A stretch of DNA of 64,000 nucleotides, from the NCBI GenBank assembly GCA_013152945.1, contig JAADFL010000087.1:1-64000 (forward strand), in the 5' to 3' direction. The notes under the pieces were generated by a model. That model was not told where the DNA came from and made no database searches. It saw only the letters and a program-made list of their open reading frames with translations. The DNA is from Deltaproteobacteria bacterium (GTDB lineage: Bacteria > Myxococcota_A > JAADFL01). This document shows positions 25,580 through 34,953 of this stretch, piece after piece; within the stretch, counting starts at the first letter, position 1; each line of letters begins with the position of its first letter. The position numbers were made by a program, and so were the translations under genes.

Positions 25580-26803
25580 ATGGCGAAAAAGACGGTAATC
25601 GTTCAAAACGCCCTTGCATCGAATATCGTGTCAATGGCTGATGCTCTCGAAAAGGATACAACACGAATACTCGCCGACCTGGTTCGCGCCAAGTCCCTGT
25701 CCCGCCGGGAAAAGGATGTAATCGGGGTGATAGTCAGGGAAATGGAACGAATTGGTTTCGACGAAATTATGGTGGATGGCCTTGGAAGTGTCGTGGGACG
25801 AATAGGGAACGGCGAATCCAAGATAGCATTTGATGCACACATCGACACGGTGGACAGCGGAGATCCAGCCCAGTGGAGCACAAACCCTTTCGAACCTGTA
25901 ATCAAGGACAAGAAGATATGGGGACGGGGCACGGTCGATCAAAAGGGCGGAATGGCGTCCATGCTGAGTGCAGCCGATATCATCAAGAAGATGGGCCTTG
26001 CAAAAAACAAGACCATTTATTTCACAGGCACTGTCATGGAAGAGGACTGCGACGGCCTATGCTGGGACTACTTGATCAATGAGCAGGGACTGAAGCCGGA
26101 TCTTGTAGTACTGACCGAACCCACCGACCTGAACATCTATCGCGGCCAGAGAGGCAGAATGGAAATCCGTGTCGGAGTCAAGGGTAAATCCAGCCATGGG
26201 GCAATGCCCGGCCTGGGTGACAATGCAGTTTACAAGGCTTCACGTATCGCACTGAAGATAGAGGATTTGAACAATGAACTTGCGGATGATCCCTTTCTCG
26301 GAAAGGGGACGGTGGTCGTAAGCGAGTTCAAATCATCTTCTCCGTCCCTGTGCGCGGTTCCGGACATGGCATGGTTGCACCTGGACAGGAGGCTCACAAA
26401 GGGAGAAACAAGGGAAATTGCATTAAAGCAAATATTAACAGCAGCCGAACAGTCCGGATACAAGGATGACGTCGAGATATCCATTCCAAGATATAAGGAA
26501 CAGGCCTATACAGGCCTGGAATATCCTACTGAAAAGTATTTTCCATCATGGGTGCTTGAAGAGGACTCACCATGGCTTTTAAAAGCACGTGCAGCTTATG
26601 AACTCGCTCTCGGTAAAAAACCGAAGGTGGGCAGGTGGACGTTCAGCACGAACGGGGTTTCGATTGCAGGTAGACACGACATACCTTGCTTAGGCCTTGG
26701 GCCCGGACAGGAGTCGCTTTCTCACTCTCCGAACGAGGCATGCCCTATAGAACACCTGGTGAAGTCATCGGCCTTCTATGCAGCATTGACAGCAGTGCTG
26801 TAG
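25580..26803 (+). CDS. ygeY: YgeY-like M20-family hydrolase
   Basis: The 407-residue metallohydrolase of the M20/ArgE family has the two-zinc ligands in FDAHIDTVDSGD (H87, D89), GRGTVDQKGG (D120), VMEEDCDG (catalytic E154/E155) and SHSPNEACP. It closely resembles the YgeY family, long labelled selenium-metabolism-linked hydrolase. Its presence beside SsnA and the molybdenum hydroxylase marks the operon as a purine or related nitrogen-compound catabolic locus. The product may hydrolyse an amide released after hydroxylation. It lies 15 bases after the preceding gene with an AAGGA site. No yqeB, yqeC, mocA or ygfK lies in the window. Confidence 0.83.
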   Translation: MAKKTVIVQNALASNIVSMADALEKDTTRILADLVRAKSLSRREKDVIGVIVREMERIGFDEIMVDGLGSVVGRIGNGESKIAFDAHIDTVDSGDPAQWSTNPFEPVIKDKKIWGRGTVDQKGGMASMLSAADIIKKMGLAKNKTIYFTGTVMEEDCDGLCWDYLINEQGLKPDLVVLTEPTDLNIYRGQRGRMEIRVGVKGKSSHGAMPGLGDNAVYKASRIALKIEDLNNELADDPFLGKGTVVVSEFKSSSPSLCAVPDMAWLHLDRRLTKGETREIALKQILTAAEQSGYKDDVEISIPRYKEQAYTGLEYPTEKYFPSWVLEEDSPWLLKARAAYELALGKKPKVGRWTFSTNGVSIAGRHDIPCLGLGPGQESLSHSPNEACPIEHLVKSSAFYAALTAVL

Positions 26804-26921
26804 ACACCTTCGTAAGATACCACAATTAGCCATTATCAATCCGTTTTAGTCCGGTAATATCACTATGGTTCACTTTTTAAAAACAATTTGTTATTATTAA
26901 TATAAAGGTAGCTACTAACTT

Positions 26922-26943
26922 GCCTGGAGTTTTAGGGCCAGGC
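26922..26943 (+). promoter_or_regulatory. Hairpin in the leader of the surface-protein gene
   Basis: GCCTGG (26922-26927) and CCAGGC (26938-26943) form a 6-bp stem with a 10-base loop. It ends just before the GGTGGAG ribosome site of the 26958 gene, so it could influence translation. No strong promoter motif is visible upstream. Confidence 0.35.
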
Positions 26944-26957
26944 GGTGGAGTGATAAC

Positions 26958-29951
26958 ATGGATTATAGTAACAAGGCACTCCTGTCTGCTCTTGCTATTT
27001 GCAGTTTTGCGTTCCTTGGAGGGACTGCGGTAAGAGCCGACGACTACGTGGTATACGCTGACTGGGATCCGCCGGAGGTCGGCGGCAGCGTAACAGGCGC
27101 AAACGGATGGGTCGATTCCAAGGGGCTCATGGGACCGGCGGGCGCCCAGTACGTCATCTTTGCCGACAGTTCATCCGGCTGGATATACCAGGTTAAGACA
27201 ACCGGTGATCCGGACAGGCATCCCAACAATCCGGATGATCCGGGTCCCATGGCGCCGAGGACATTCACTCTGGTTTCATCCCACAGGATGACGAACGACG
27301 GGGTTTCTCCGAACCACCATTGCGCATTCTACATGTCCGACACCGGTATCTACTATGGCTCGAACGACTCCGGCATCCATAGATGGAACTTCAACTGGCA
27401 GTATCTCGGAAAGGTAGTTTCACGCGCTTCCAGCTCAACCGAGAGCCTTGCATACAATCCGGTGACCAAGGAATGGTGGGCCGGCGGCAGAAACCGTACC
27501 ATATACAAGTGGAATGGTTCGAGCTGGGTATCCAAGTTCACGTGCCCGAACCTTGCCGGCAGTCACCATGACGGCATGGAGGTAATCGGGGATTCCCTTT
27601 TCGTGTCTGACATGACTTCAGACTTGATCTACCAGTACAGGCTGGATCCGAAATCGGGCGATCCCATCGATTCGGCAAATAATCCTTACAAGCAGTTCAG
27701 GTATTCTTCCGCACATGATGTGGAAGGCCTTGGTTACGGTCCGAACAACCACATCTGGATCGCAAGCGGATCGAGCAATGTGTACGAAATAGGCGGTGGA
27801 GAGCTGCAACACGAGATCGATCCCGAACAGTGTGATGGTATAGACAACGACGGCAACGGCCTGATCGACGACGGGCTCACCAGGTCCTGCACGACTGCTT
27901 GCGGGAGCGGAACCGAGCACTGTGACAATGGAAAGTGGGTGGGATGTACTGCACAAAAGCCATCGCCTGAACAGTGCAACGGCAAGGACGACAACTGCAA
28001 CGGTCAAATCGACGACGGGCTCACCAGGAATTGCAGCACCATTTGCGGCAGCGGCACGGAACACTGCCAGATGGGTGCATGGGTTGGATGCACGGCACAA
28101 CAGCCAAAACCGGAAGAATGCAATGGAAAAGACGACGACTGCAACGGAACCATCGACGAAAACCTTACGAGAACCTGCGCCACTGCATGCGGCGAAGGGA
28201 CAGAGGTTTGCGACAACGGTACTTGGGTGAACTGCGATGCTCCCAAGCCGCAGGAAGAAATTTGTGACGGCCTGGACAACAATTGTGACGGAACAATAGA
28301 CGAAGGGTGCGGATGTATCGAAGGATCTACGAGGGAGTGCGGCACGGACGAAGGAGAATGTGAGTCCGGCACCCAGACATGCAATGCCCAGGGACAATGG
28401 GGACCATGCGAAGGCGCCATCGGTCCTACAGAAGAAATTTGTGATACCCTGGACAATAATTGCGACGGGCAAGTCGATGAAGGGTGCGATTGCCTGCCTG
28501 GTGATACCAGGGCGTGCGGCGAAGATGAAGGCGCTTGCCAAGCCGGAATCCAGATATGCGACGAGTCGGGACATTTTGGTGATTGTCTGGGAGATGTCGG
28601 CCCGAGCCGCGAGGTATGCGACTGCGCGGACAATGACTGCAACGGAAAAGTAGATGACGGGGATCTTTGCGGCGAGGGCAGCGAGTGCTTTGCGTGTCGT
28701 TGCACCAAACCTTGTTCTTTCGGTGAATGCGCCAACGGCCTGATTTGCGAGAACGGCTATTGTGTACCGCCCAAGTGCAAGACCGACCAGGACTGCGGAA
28801 AAGACAGGAAGTGCTCGAACGGACGCTGTTTCGATTCGTGTGATGTAACTGTTTGTGACCCCGGGTACAAATGCGTTCTCGGCAATTGCGTTACAACTGA
28901 TTGCGGCCTGACAGGCTGCAAACAAGGCCTGGTATGCCTGGATGGCTCATGTCAACCCAATCCCTGCTACAGCGTAACCTGCCCGGAGGGTCAATTCTGC
29001 AGGCACGGCCAGTGCTTCGACTCGTGTGCCGGAATAGATTGCGAAGAAGGCATGATTTGCGTTGATGGTGAGTGTATTCAGGATCCATGTGCAGCTTGTG
29101 ATCCTGACAAAGAAATCTGTTACTCTGGTAAATGCTATCCAAAAGAAAATGACCCCTGTGACCTTGTATCCTGTCCGTCAGGCATGACATGCAATGCAGG
29201 CGAATGTATACAGGATCCCTGTAACGAGGCCAGTTGTCCCAGGGGCGAGGCCTGCAAGAACGGTCAATGCGCTTATGGAGATTTGGACAACGACGGCACT
29301 CCTGACGACCAGGACCCGGACGTGGATGGAGACGGGATACCAAACGAAGAAGATAAGTGCCATGAAAAAGACTGTTCAAGGGATCATGACAACGACGGAA
29401 TAGATGATCCCTATGATCCGGATGATGACAACGACGGTATCCCGGACGGCCTTGATAAGGGTAAAAACGGCGAAGACCTGTCCAGGGACCACGACAATGA
29501 TGGAATAGATGATGACAAGGATGCGGATGACGACAACGACGGTATCGAGGATTCCAAGGACAAGGGACCAAATGGAGAAGATTACTCGCAAGATACTGAC
29601 AACGACGGGTTCCCGGACGCTCAAGATTCCGACGATGACAACGACGGTATCGAGGATTCCAAGGACAAGGGACCAAATGGAGAAGATTACTCGAGAGATA
29701 CGGACAATGACGGTATTAACAATGCCGAAGATTCCGACGATGACAATGACGGAATTCCGGATCAGGATGATCCTTATCCCTTGAAACCGGACAAGGAAGA
29801 AAATGACAATCCCAATAACAACGGATCGAAGGCATCAACCAAATCGTCCGGATGTTCTGCAACCGGAGGCATGGACGCGGCGTGGATTGCCGCGCTCATG
29901 TGGGGCATAGTCCTGCTTTTTGAGAAGAAGAAACGCACGGAGAAAAATTGA
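26958..29951 (+). CDS. Large cysteine-rich surface protein with MopE, TSP3 and MYXO-CTERM-like parts
   Basis: This 997-residue protein starts with a signal peptide (ending near VRADD) and a roughly 270-residue beta-propeller-like region rich in Trp and Gly. Several CDGxDNDCxGxxDDG repeats (about 290-560) resemble the MopE metal-binding motif. A cysteine-rich, EGF-like region follows (about 565-775), then calcium-binding DxDxDG thrombospondin type 3 repeats (about 775-950). The end is KSSGCSATGG, a hydrophobic stretch and a basic tail, matching the MYXO-CTERM pattern used for rhombosortase/myxosortase-type anchoring. The product should sit on the cell surface. TSP3 repeats are partly nucleotide-identical, implying recent expansion. 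The function is unknown; metal or calcium binding and adhesion are plausible. Confidence 0.85.
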   Translation: MDYSNKALLSALAICSFAFLGGTAVRADDYVVYADWDPPEVGGSVTGANGWVDSKGLMGPAGAQYVIFADSSSGWIYQVKTTGDPDRHPNNPDDPGPMAPRTFTLVSSHRMTNDGVSPNHHCAFYMSDTGIYYGSNDSGIHRWNFNWQYLGKVVSRASSSTESLAYNPVTKEWWAGGRNRTIYKWNGSSWVSKFTCPNLAGSHHDGMEVIGDSLFVSDMTSDLIYQYRLDPKSGDPIDSANNPYKQFRYSSAHDVEGLGYGPNNHIWIASGSSNVYEIGGGELQHEIDPEQCDGIDNDGNGLIDDGLTRSCTTACGSGTEHCDNGKWVGCTAQKPSPEQCNGKDDNCNGQIDDGLTRNCSTICGSGTEHCQMGAWVGCTAQQPKPEECNGKDDDCNGTIDENLTRTCATACGEGTEVCDNGTWVNCDAPKPQEEICDGLDNNCDGTIDEGCGCIEGSTRECGTDEGECESGTQTCNAQGQWGPCEGAIGPTEEICDTLDNNCDGQVDEGCDCLPGDTRACGEDEGACQAGIQICDESGHFGDCLGDVGPSREVCDCADNDCNGKVDDGDLCGEGSECFACRCTKPCSFGECANGLICENGYCVPPKCKTDQDCGKDRKCSNGRCFDSCDVTVCDPGYKCVLGNCVTTDCGLTGCKQGLVCLDGSCQPNPCYSVTCPEGQFCRHGQCFDSCAGIDCEEGMICVDGECIQDPCAACDPDKEICYSGKCYPKENDPCDLVSCPSGMTCNAGECIQDPCNEASCPRGEACKNGQCAYGDLDNDGTPDDQDPDVDGDGIPNEEDKCHEKDCSRDHDNDGIDDPYDPDDDNDGIPDGLDKGKNGEDLSRDHDNDGIDDDKDADDDNDGIEDSKDKGPNGEDYSQDTDNDGFPDAQDSDDDNDGIEDSKDKGPNGEDYSRDTDNDGINNAEDSDDDNDGIPDQDDPYPLKPDKEENDNPNNNGSKASTKSSGCSATGGMDAAWIAALMWGIVLLFEKKKRTEKN
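29535..29693 (+). repeat. Tandem 105-bp repeat within the TSP3 region
   Basis: A 54-base block starting AACGACGGTATCGAGG is repeated identically at 29535-29588 and 29640-29693, an offset of 105 bases (35 codons). The in-between part is diverged. This indicates recent duplication inside the calcium-binding region. Confidence 0.8.
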
Positions 29952-30246
29952 TTAGACTACGGGGTCGTTGCCGATAGTTTTTATCAGTATTTAGCTATAT
30001 GGTCGGGGAATCGGAGCGTTTGGCGGGGCGCGACGACAAGGAATACTCCAGGTAGTTCGAGGAGGAACAACGCATTGAGGTGCTTCGAGAGCCGGCGGGA
30101 TACGAAAAATATTGTTGGAAAGGGTTTTGGATCCTGTTGATTCAGGTCGTGATAAAACCCGGTACAGAAAATTAATTTCCTTTGCTTTCAAATGAGAAGT
30201 ATATTCGAAGCAACTTGGGGTTCCGGAGTGATGGCGGGAGATGCCG
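29952..30246. other. 295-bp spacer without a recognisable gene
   Basis: No gene or terminator is evident. Near the left end, CGTTGCCGATAGTTTTT matches a 17-base string at about 16761-16777. The segment 30000-30130 is unremarkable and its open frames are short. Confidence 0.4.
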
Positions 30247-31491
30247 ATGAGAAAGAAAGCAGCCTTTAACGAGGAAAAATATGTTCTGGACCTAATAACC
30301 AGGATTGTACATGAAGCCCCACGGAGGCAACCCACCAGTCCGGACGAGTTGAAGGCATCACAGATCGTCGAAGAAGAATTTCGAAAATTGAGCCTGCAAA
30401 TCAGGGAACACAAGTTTCGCTTCAATGACAACCTGTACGCGAACCTTGCCTTACATTTCGGGCTCGGCAGTTCCGCTACAATGATTTCAGGAATTCTGCC
30501 GGCATTGGCCATGGCGATACATGCCTCGGTAGGATTGTCTTACCTGCTCGAATCGACCAGGAAAGCTTACTTGCTGCGAAAAATTTTTCCTTTCAAGCAA
30601 TCCAGGAATATCATGGGAATACTTCCGGCCAAGGGTCCGGCTGTGCTTCGCATAGTGGTCCTGGCCCATGTGGACGCAGCTTTTACAGGCCTGATGTTCA
30701 AAGAGAGTGTGGTTAAACTAATGAACTCCGCTGATTCGCAGAGTATGGCGTTTTTACACCGCGGGCTTGCCCTGGCTACCTGGACCCAGCTTTCCCTGGC
30801 AGGTTTCGATGCATTGCGTATTTTATTCGGACCATTGACCCTGCCCTTGCGTCCCTTGGAGTACTTTTTAAATCTTCCCGCCCTGATCACCTTTGCTCTC
30901 AATCTCGACTTGTTGGCCAGAAACAAAATTGTTCCCGGTGCAAACGACGACCTGAGCGGTGTAGCAGCCTTGCCTGTGCTGGCTGAACGGTTTGCAGGAA
31001 AAAAACCGGAAAATGTTGAAATCATCTTTACCGCTACAGGTTGCGAAGAGGCGAGCCTCGGAGGCTGTGATTCACTGGTCAGGGACATGGAGGGAACCTG
31101 GAGCAGAAAAGACACGGTATTCGTGGCCCTGGATTGCTTGACTAACGGCAAACTTTACTACCTGCACCCAGAAGGCGAGGTGGTGCCTACCCCTGTGCCG
31201 TCATGGCTGCGTGATACTATCTCGCGACTCGGCGAAAAAGACGGTATTGAGAAAGTCGAGCCCTTCCAGCCCCCGGTAGGCGGATCCGACATCGCGGCGG
31301 TCCTGGCCCGTGGTTACGACGGAGTATGCCTTACATGTGTGCAAGAGGACTTGGGTTCGCCCAGGTACTACCACTTGCCAACGGATTCACCAGAAAACCT
31401 GGACATGAACAGACTGATGCAATCCATTGATTTTGCCGAGCGCCTGATAGAGGGAATTATCGATTATCGCCTTGAAGGAAACAAAAGCTGA
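30247..31491 (+). CDS. M28-like metallopeptidase with hydrophobic insertions
   Basis: This 414-residue protein carries the two-zinc aminopeptidase ligands of family M28: LAHVDAA (His, Asp), GANDDLSGVA (Asp), GCEEASLGG (Glu-Glu, catalytic), GGSDIA (Asp) and YHLPTDSPENLD (His). Unusually, a hydrophobic stretch (about residues 67-103) precedes the first ligand and another long one (about 175-220) sits between the first and second, suggesting attachment to the inner membrane. A GGGAG site lies 6 bases before ATG 30247; ATG 30241 is too close to it. No signal peptide is seen. The MBL hydrolase gene follows after 18 bases. Confidence 0.72.
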   Translation: MRKKAAFNEEKYVLDLITRIVHEAPRRQPTSPDELKASQIVEEEFRKLSLQIREHKFRFNDNLYANLALHFGLGSSATMISGILPALAMAIHASVGLSYLLESTRKAYLLRKIFPFKQSRNIMGILPAKGPAVLRIVVLAHVDAAFTGLMFKESVVKLMNSADSQSMAFLHRGLALATWTQLSLAGFDALRILFGPLTLPLRPLEYFLNLPALITFALNLDLLARNKIVPGANDDLSGVAALPVLAERFAGKKPENVEIIFTATGCEEASLGGCDSLVRDMEGTWSRKDTVFVALDCLTNGKLYYLHPEGEVVPTPVPSWLRDTISRLGEKDGIEKVEPFQPPVGGSDIAAVLARGYDGVCLTCVQEDLGSPRYYHLPTDSPENLDMNRLMQSIDFAERLIEGIIDYRLEGNKS

Positions 31492-31509
31492 AGTTGAACG
31501 GAGTTGAAG

Positions 31510-32370
31510 ATGACTACAACGCTGAAGGCAATCGAAGGCAACATGCAAAAACTTGATGGAGGCTCCATGTACGGCAACTGTCCAAAGGCGCTTTGGGAGA
31601 GGTGGAGCCCTCCGGACGAGTTGAACCGTATTGACCTTGCGTGCAGGGCTATGCTCATCGAGCACGAGTCAGGCAAAAAGATACTTTGTGAAACAGGAAT
31701 AGGTTACTTTTTCCCCGGGAAACTTCGTGACCGGTACGGAGTCAGGGGTGATGGACATGTCCTGCTGGACAACCTGGAAAAGGCCGGAGTCCGTGCAGAG
31801 GAAATCGACGCGGTTATATTGAGCCATCTCCATTTCGATCATGCCGGCGGTCTGCTCCTGCCCTATGAAGAGGGAAAAGAGCCGGCCCTTGCATTTCCAA
31901 GGGCAAGGTTCCTTTTGAGCAGGGAGGCTTTCAAAAGAGCCTCAAATCCCCATACAAGGGACAGGGCCAGTTTTATCCCGGAGTTGCCGGGACTTCTCGA
32001 ATCATCGGGCAGGCTCGATCTGGTCGACTCGAACCATGCTTCATATCTTGACGATGACTTTGAATTCTTCTTCTCCGACGGGCACACTCCAGGCCTGATG
32101 CTTACAAAGGTGAGAACGCAAAATGATACTGTTCTCTTTGTCGGTGACCTGGCGCCGGGCCTGCCATGGGTTCACTTGCCGATAACCATGGGTTACGATC
32201 GGTATCCCGAGCTTTTGGTGAATGAAAAGCAAAATATCTTCTCTCAAGTGCTGGAGCAGGGAGCCAAGCTGTTCTTCACGCACGATCCCAATACAGCCTT
32301 TGCCTTGCTTGAAAGAGATGAAAAAGGCAAGTTCAAGGGAATCCCCCTGGATGCAAAAATCATGTCTTGA
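31510..32370 (+). CDS. Metallo-beta-lactamase-fold hydrolase
   Basis: The 286-residue product has the signature SHLHFDHAGG (HxHxDH), later ligands in SDGHTPG (His) and VGDLAP (Asp) and a final THDPN His. It resembles the MBL-fold lactonase and thioesterase-type proteins lacking a signal peptide. ATG 31510 is placed by CGGAG upstream; an in-frame TTG lies 6 bases earlier. It shares the strand and an 18-base gap with the M28-like gene, suggesting an operon. The substrate is unknown; quorum lactonase activity cannot be inferred from sequence alone. Confidence 0.78.
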   Translation: MTTTLKAIEGNMQKLDGGSMYGNCPKALWERWSPPDELNRIDLACRAMLIEHESGKKILCETGIGYFFPGKLRDRYGVRGDGHVLLDNLEKAGVRAEEIDAVILSHLHFDHAGGLLLPYEEGKEPALAFPRARFLLSREAFKRASNPHTRDRASFIPELPGLLESSGRLDLVDSNHASYLDDDFEFFFSDGHTPGLMLTKVRTQNDTVLFVGDLAPGLPWVHLPITMGYDRYPELLVNEKQNIFSQVLEQGAKLFFTHDPNTAFALLERDEKGKFKGIPLDAKIMS

Positions 32371-32390
32371 AGCGTCCCCATACCATATAG

Positions 32391-32412
32391 GGGCAACTCC
32401 CTGTGGTTGCCC
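32391..32412. terminator. Possible bidirectional hairpin terminator
   Basis: GGGCAAC (32391-32397) pairs with GTTGCCC (32406-32412) around a TCCCTGTG loop. It lies between convergent genes ending at 32370 and 32485, and GAAATTTTA follows on the plus strand, giving a short U-rich tail. It also resembles the GTAGGGGC palindrome class seen at 10069. Confidence 0.4.
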
Positions 32413-32484
32413 GAAATTTTACAGGGGCCAAATTAAGGCATGGCACGCATAAATCAACATGGGCGGGGACGGAGATAGTGCTAT

Positions 32485-34953
32485 TCACCGGTTTCTTGCA
32501 AGCCCGCCTTTTTTGGGAGACAGCACAAGCCTGTGGCTGGAGGAAGACCGGACATCATCGAGATTCATGGGTAGTGTCATGAGTTCGCCCGAGAGCCAAA
32601 GCCTGGTTTGGTCATCATAGTACGGACTCAACACGTGGCCGCTCTCTCCGCCGGTAATGGCCACGTGGACACATGGAGGCTCGTCAGCAAAATCTGTAAT
32701 GATGCGCATGGATGGACCGGCCCGTATCGCCCTGAATGGATGGAGTCCTGCGGATGTCGCGTCGATGCACCAAGGCGAGCCCGGCACCGGGTCGGGTCCC
32801 CTGGAGAATATCTTTCTCAAGATCCAGCCGCCTGCAGCCAGGGGATGTTTTCTCTCAAAGACATGAAACCTGGAATATGACCAATCACTGTCAGGTCCGC
32901 CGGTTCGTTTTACAAGTTTCGAAACACCCTGCCTGAAGGCTCTCTTCAGTATCTCGCGCGCTGTTTCCTTCTTGTCCTTGGTTCTCCGATCATCTACAAG
33001 GACCGAGTCCGGATCCGACAGTTCCTTTTCAAATACCTGCATGATAAGAAACACGTGAGCCCTGTACGAATTGTACAGCGGACCGAGTTCGTCCTCGAAC
33101 ATGGCGCGAAGAGCGTTGTCATAAACAGCAGAAAACACAAGGGCGGCTTCGCTTTCAGGCGAGAAAGTGCCGTCCCAGGATTCGAGGAGTTCGAGTGCCC
33201 TTGTTTCCGCTTCAGATGGTGAGGCAATCGTCTTTGCAGCAGCAATGAATCTTGCAGCCATTTTCAATGCCGCGGGTGACTTTGCGTTCACCTGCATTTC
33301 CTGCATAAACTCGCTTGAGACCTTTTTCTCGTTGGACAGGATGTCCTGTATCCTCTTTGCCCGTATAGGCGGATCGGCCGATGTCGTGATGTCGAACAAG
33401 TACCTATCACCCACGGGCTGTTGATTGGCTATTGCCAGAACATTTGTCACCGGCTCGATTCCCTTTGGAAGTAGAGAAAATGGTATTCGCCCATTCCATT
33501 TGTAACCCGGCAGGAATGCGGGCGCAGGTCCCCTTCCGTCGAATCCCACTCTCTTGGGAATCCACCCGGCCTCGACAAAGCCTATCTTGCTCTTGTCCGC
33601 GTACAGGAAATTTTGCGGCGCAACACCGAAGACCTCCAGGGCCTTTTCAAACTCGTTGAAGTCGGCGGCTTTGTTTACATTGTAAAGAGCCAAGAGTTCA
33701 TTTGTTTCCTCTCGACCTGGCCAGGACAAGGCAAGGCCGTAACCCTTTACCGAATCGGGCAACAAGCCGGATACGAGCACACCTCTTTTGGTGGACAAGA
33801 CCTTTAGTGTCTCTTTTTTCGTTCCTTTTTCGGTCTTGATGGTTATCTGCTCATCATGCTCCTTTACAACATGCCACGTGTTGTCCGGATCAAGGGCGCT
33901 AGGAACACCCGGGCCCGTGGACGACAATTTTTCAAGGAAAAAATCCTGAAAGTCCGCGCCCACGTTGGTCAGGCCCCAGGCTATATGGTCATTTCTGCCG
34001 ATCAATATTGTAGGCGTGCCTGGAATTGCGCCTCCCACAACATTCAGATCATGCGGCGTATGCTGGTGCAACAGGTACCAAAAGGACGGCTGTGTCAGTG
34101 CCAGGTGAGGATCGTTTGCCAGAATAGGTCTCGAGTGCTTTGCAAGGATTCCCGAAACAGCCCAGCTATTGGAGCCTATTGCTGCTATTGCCGCTTCGAG
34201 CCGCTTGGGCGGTCCTGCCTTGGCCAGGGCCTTGCGCAAGTCACCAGGCATCGGCGGAAGCGGCATCAAGGGTCTTAAAGGGGAATCTCGATCTCCGTCC
34301 GCAAGGCGCATGGCGTCGGAGGGTAGCCTTGCCGGAAACAGCCTCGCCGCGATTTTGTCGCCGAGCCTTGCCCGGGCGTAGAGGGAGACAACTTCCAGGC
34401 CTGCTCTCATTCCAAGTGTCCAACCCACCAGCCTTGCAACTGCTATGGAGTGCCATGGCTGCCAGGGCTCGGGCTTGTAACCGATGAGCCTGAACTCTAC
34501 GGGCAAGGTTTTCATCGTCTCCATGCATGCATTAATGCCTTGGCTGAAGGATTGAAGTATCATACGGGTCTTCTTATCCAGCTTGGTTGCAAGTTTTCGG
34601 GCATCCCTGGCAAAACCGATTATCCTGCTCTCCTCGTCCTGTTCAAGTCCGGGTTCGCCGATGATCTCGGACAACTCTCCCAGTGCCGCCCTTCTCATGA
34701 GATCCATTTGAAAAAGCCTGTCCTGTGCCATTACATAGCCTGTGGCAAAATACAGGTCTCTTTCATTTTGCGCCCATATTTGCGGCACTCCATGCATGTT
34801 CCTGTAGATCTGCACGGGTGCCGTGACATCATCCACTTCCAGAAAACCATTGAGTGCCGGCAATCCGCTTTTCAGGAAATGGTATCCCCAAATCCCCCCG
34901 GCAGTAACGCCGGCGCCTATCAACACGGAGATGATGATCAACAGCTTTTTCAT
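32485..34953 (-). CDS. Penicillin acylase family protein (Ntn hydrolase)
   Basis: This 822-residue protein is a penicillin/acyl-homoserine lactone acylase family member, translated as a precursor that cleaves itself at a Ser. An N-terminal hydrophobic segment (residues 3-25) is a signal or anchor. [25 protein letters not shown] is typical, and the beta-chain start GSNSWAVSG gives nucleophile Ser261. Conserved [32 protein letters not shown] and LADANRQPVGD-like IANQQPVGD follow. Its start overlaps the purC stop as ATGA, so it is translationally coupled. The substrate is an amide such as an acyl homoserine lactone or lipopeptide, not determinable here. Confidence 0.85.
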   Translation of the reverse strand: MKKLLIIISVLIGAGVTAGGIWGYHFLKSGLPALNGFLEVDDVTAPVQIYRNMHGVPQIWAQNERDLYFATGYVMAQDRLFQMDLMRRAALGELSEIIGEPGLEQDEESRIIGFARDARKLATKLDKKTRMILQSFSQGINACMETMKTLPVEFRLIGYKPEPWQPWHSIAVARLVGWTLGMRAGLEVVSLYARARLGDKIAARLFPARLPSDAMRLADGDRDSPLRPLMPLPPMPGDLRKALAKAGPPKRLEAAIAAIGSNSWAVSGILAKHSRPILANDPHLALTQPSFWYLLHQHTPHDLNVVGGAIPGTPTILIGRNDHIAWGLTNVGADFQDFFLEKLSSTGPGVPSALDPDNTWHVVKEHDEQITIKTEKGTKKETLKVLSTKRGVLVSGLLPDSVKGYGLALSWPGREETNELLALYNVNKAADFNEFEKALEVFGVAPQNFLYADKSKIGFVEAGWIPKRVGFDGRGPAPAFLPGYKWNGRIPFSLLPKGIEPVTNVLAIANQQPVGDRYLFDITTSADPPIRAKRIQDILSNEKKVSSEFMQEMQVNAKSPAALKMAARFIAAAKTIASPSEAETRALELLESWDGTFSPESEAALVFSAVYDNALRAMFEDELGPLYNSYRAHVFLIMQVFEKELSDPDSVLVDDRRTKDKKETAREILKRAFRQGVSKLVKRTGGPDSDWSYSRFHVFERKHPLAAGGWILRKIFSRGPDPVPGSPWCIDATSAGLHPFRAIRAGPSMRIITDFADEPPCVHVAITGGESGHVLSPYYDDQTRLWLSGELMTLPMNLDDVRSSSSHRLVLSPKKGGLARNR

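Noticed and set aside
27618-28925. Long minus-strand open frame of 435 codons opposite the surface-protein gene
   Set aside because: It is antisense to the cysteine-rich repeats, whose codon pattern keeps the opposite frame open. It has alanine/valine-rich low-complexity sequence, no motif and no good ribosome site.
28891-29676. Minus-strand frame of 261 codons opposite the TSP3 region
   Set aside because: It is rich in Arg, Pro, His and Cys as expected for the antisense of DxDxDG repeats and has no independent signals.
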